The notes below the pieces were generated by a model. That model saw only the letters and a program-made list of their open reading frames with translations. It searched no databases and had not been told where the DNA came from. From contig NC_081406.1 of NCBI RefSeq assembly GCF_030272615.1, forward strand, positions 143,463,041-143,523,040: a stretch of 60,000 nucleotides of DNA, in the 5' to 3' direction. Both the position numbers and the translations under genes were made by a program. This document shows positions 58,707 to 60,000 of the stretch, in pieces. Within the stretch, counting starts at the first letter, position 1. The number at the start of each line of letters is the position of its first letter. The stretch comes from Cryptomeria japonica (taxonomy: Eukaryota; Streptophyta; Pinopsida; Cupressales; Cupressaceae).

Positions 58707-59040
58707 TGTTAGAGCATATTAAGATAATAGTTTCTATTTTACAACTAGTTATCCTTTTTTTCTTTTTTTTTCTTAAGTTCATTTAGGAGTGCTTATTTTA
58801 ATTGTGCATCTAGTTTAGCTAGAGTTGAGATTTATTTAGCTCCTCATGCTTGCACTTTAGTCCTCCCAAATTTAGCTATGTGCTTTCTTTATAAGCATCT
58901 CATTGTACAATTGTAACCCATCCTGCAATTTTGTATTCTTTGCTTTTGAGTAATATTGCATTCATTCATGCAACTCTTGTTTGTGGAAGGTGTTATTGTT
59001 TGTCATTTGATCTTGCAGGTGCTTGTGTTGCAATATTTTG
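58707..59040 (+). repeat. 3' LTR of the second copia relic, end uncertain
   Basis: TGTTAGAGCATATTAAGATA follows the polypurine tract directly. A TATA-like TTCTTTATAAG lies near 58885. I cannot fix the end because no second LTR is in the window. Confidence 0.6.
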
Positions 59041-60000
59041 TGTTGTAAAATTAAACATGGTGTCATATCTTTGAAACTTCAGCATGGTTCAAAGCTTTAA
59101 AACGTCAACATCTATGTCACAATATTTAAAGACATTTGATGTGCAATGAATTCACTTGCAACATTAATAAGAAAATAATTAGAGCACACTTCAATTTCTA
59201 AATAACGACAAATTAGATCCACAATATTTGGATAGGTCATCTCTATGCTAGTGAATATTATCTTTTGATATTTTTAATCTAACTTTCCAAAGGGGTTTGA
59301 CCTAGGAGAACACATTCTTCTATTGAGTTAGTAAACTCTTAAAGGTGTCCTTAGACATTATCTCAACACATTCAACTTTAGGAAAGGTGAATATGAAGGT
59401 ATGTTAAACCACATCATGTTAGATCATTTCTATGTAGCACAATTTAATTCTACATCTCAAATTGAGTTTGTGTAGTCAAGATTGACCATGTGGTATTTGA
59501 GATTGAATTAAAGAACATTTGAAAACTATGTTGAATTTGACACCTTCCTCTAATTAAGGGTATCAATTGATTCCATTTATAGAATTATTCTAGATTATTT
59601 ATGTAGTGTAATCATTTGCATTACATAAATTGATGAACTTGGCCCATCTTACACTCATAGGGTTTGTCCTTAGGTTAAGTCCCTGCAATAAAGTCTAATA
59701 TTTGAAGTAATTTTTAATTTTATCTTATTTTTAGATGATTCCTCTTTCTTATTATGTGATTCAAAACTTTATCTTTTTCTATGGTTTGTAATTCACATTG
59801 TGATCTTGCTTTCACCTACCCTACCTTCTCCCATTATACTTATTTATCTCTTTCTCTCTTTCTTTCTATATCTCTTTATCTTTATCTCTCCCTCCATCTC
59901 TTCCTCTCTATCTATCTACCTCTCTATTTCTATCTCTCCCTCTACCTCTCTCCATCTCTCTATCTATCTATCGCCCTCTTCTTCTCCCTCTCTATCTTCA
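59041..60000 (+). other. Unassigned DNA ending in CT-rich simple repeats
   Basis: No gene. From about 59825 to the window edge the sequence becomes TCTCTATCTATCTACC-type simple repeat. Confidence 0.6.

Noticed and set aside
1-60000. tRNA, rRNA or organellar DNA inserts
   Set aside because: I saw no tRNA arms, rRNA core sequence or organelle genes. A covariance-model scan would be needed to exclude small ones.

Overview
The window looks like nuclear DNA of a large, repeat-rich plant genome. A gymnosperm is my best guess, from the density of old nested transposons, but the sequence does not prove it. There are no operons or rRNA/tRNA genes, introns are GT-AG, and almost everything recognisable is a decayed mobile element. 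The one clear host-type gene is an intronless P-class pentatricopeptide repeat (PPR) gene on the minus strand (8163-10176), broken by two single-base homopolymer shifts.

Left flank (1-11 kb): a minus-strand LINE endonuclease remnant (1-640), a decayed plus-strand retroelement ORF (about 2160-5111), a minus-strand LINE ORF1 remnant (about 6250-7450), then the PPR gene and AT-rich DNA.

Centre (11-49 kb): a three-layer nest. Layer 1 is a LINE ORF2 3' part (zinc-binding RT domain plus RNase H), whose RNase H domain breaks off at 12097 and resumes at 46447. Layer 2, filling the gap, is a 34.3-kb element (12098-46446) with inverted termini starting G(G/A)GTAAGTGC and a 4-bp duplication ACTA. It has palindromic subterminal repeats and two convergent genes: a plus-strand DDD-type transposase-like gene (15018-15107 plus 35865-38839) and a minus-strand multi-exon gene (43079-45894). 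A roughly 360-bp satellite array lies between them. I do not recognise its family with confidence; a Sola-like assignment is a guess. Layer 3 is a 20.8-kb CACTA (En/Spm) element (15108-35864) inserted inside the first coding exon of the layer-2 transposase. It carries a TNP2-type transposase gene (minus, 28.0-32.5 kb) and a second minus-strand gene combining a SET domain with a Transposase_24-like domain (23.5-27.5 kb). A captured PPR fragment lies near its right end.

Right flank (49-60 kb): AT-rich DNA, then a minus-strand Ty1/copia element with a 1.5-kb 5' LTR and a truncated 3' LTR (50578-57143). It is inserted in the reverse-transcriptase region of a second, plus-strand copia relic (57144 to at least 58706) that ends in its own LTR. 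The last kilobase has no recognisable gene and ends in CT-rich simple repeats.

The genes of each element would have acted together (transposase plus accessory protein acting on the termini), but every element copy here carries in-frame stops or frameshifts and looks immobile unless helped in trans.
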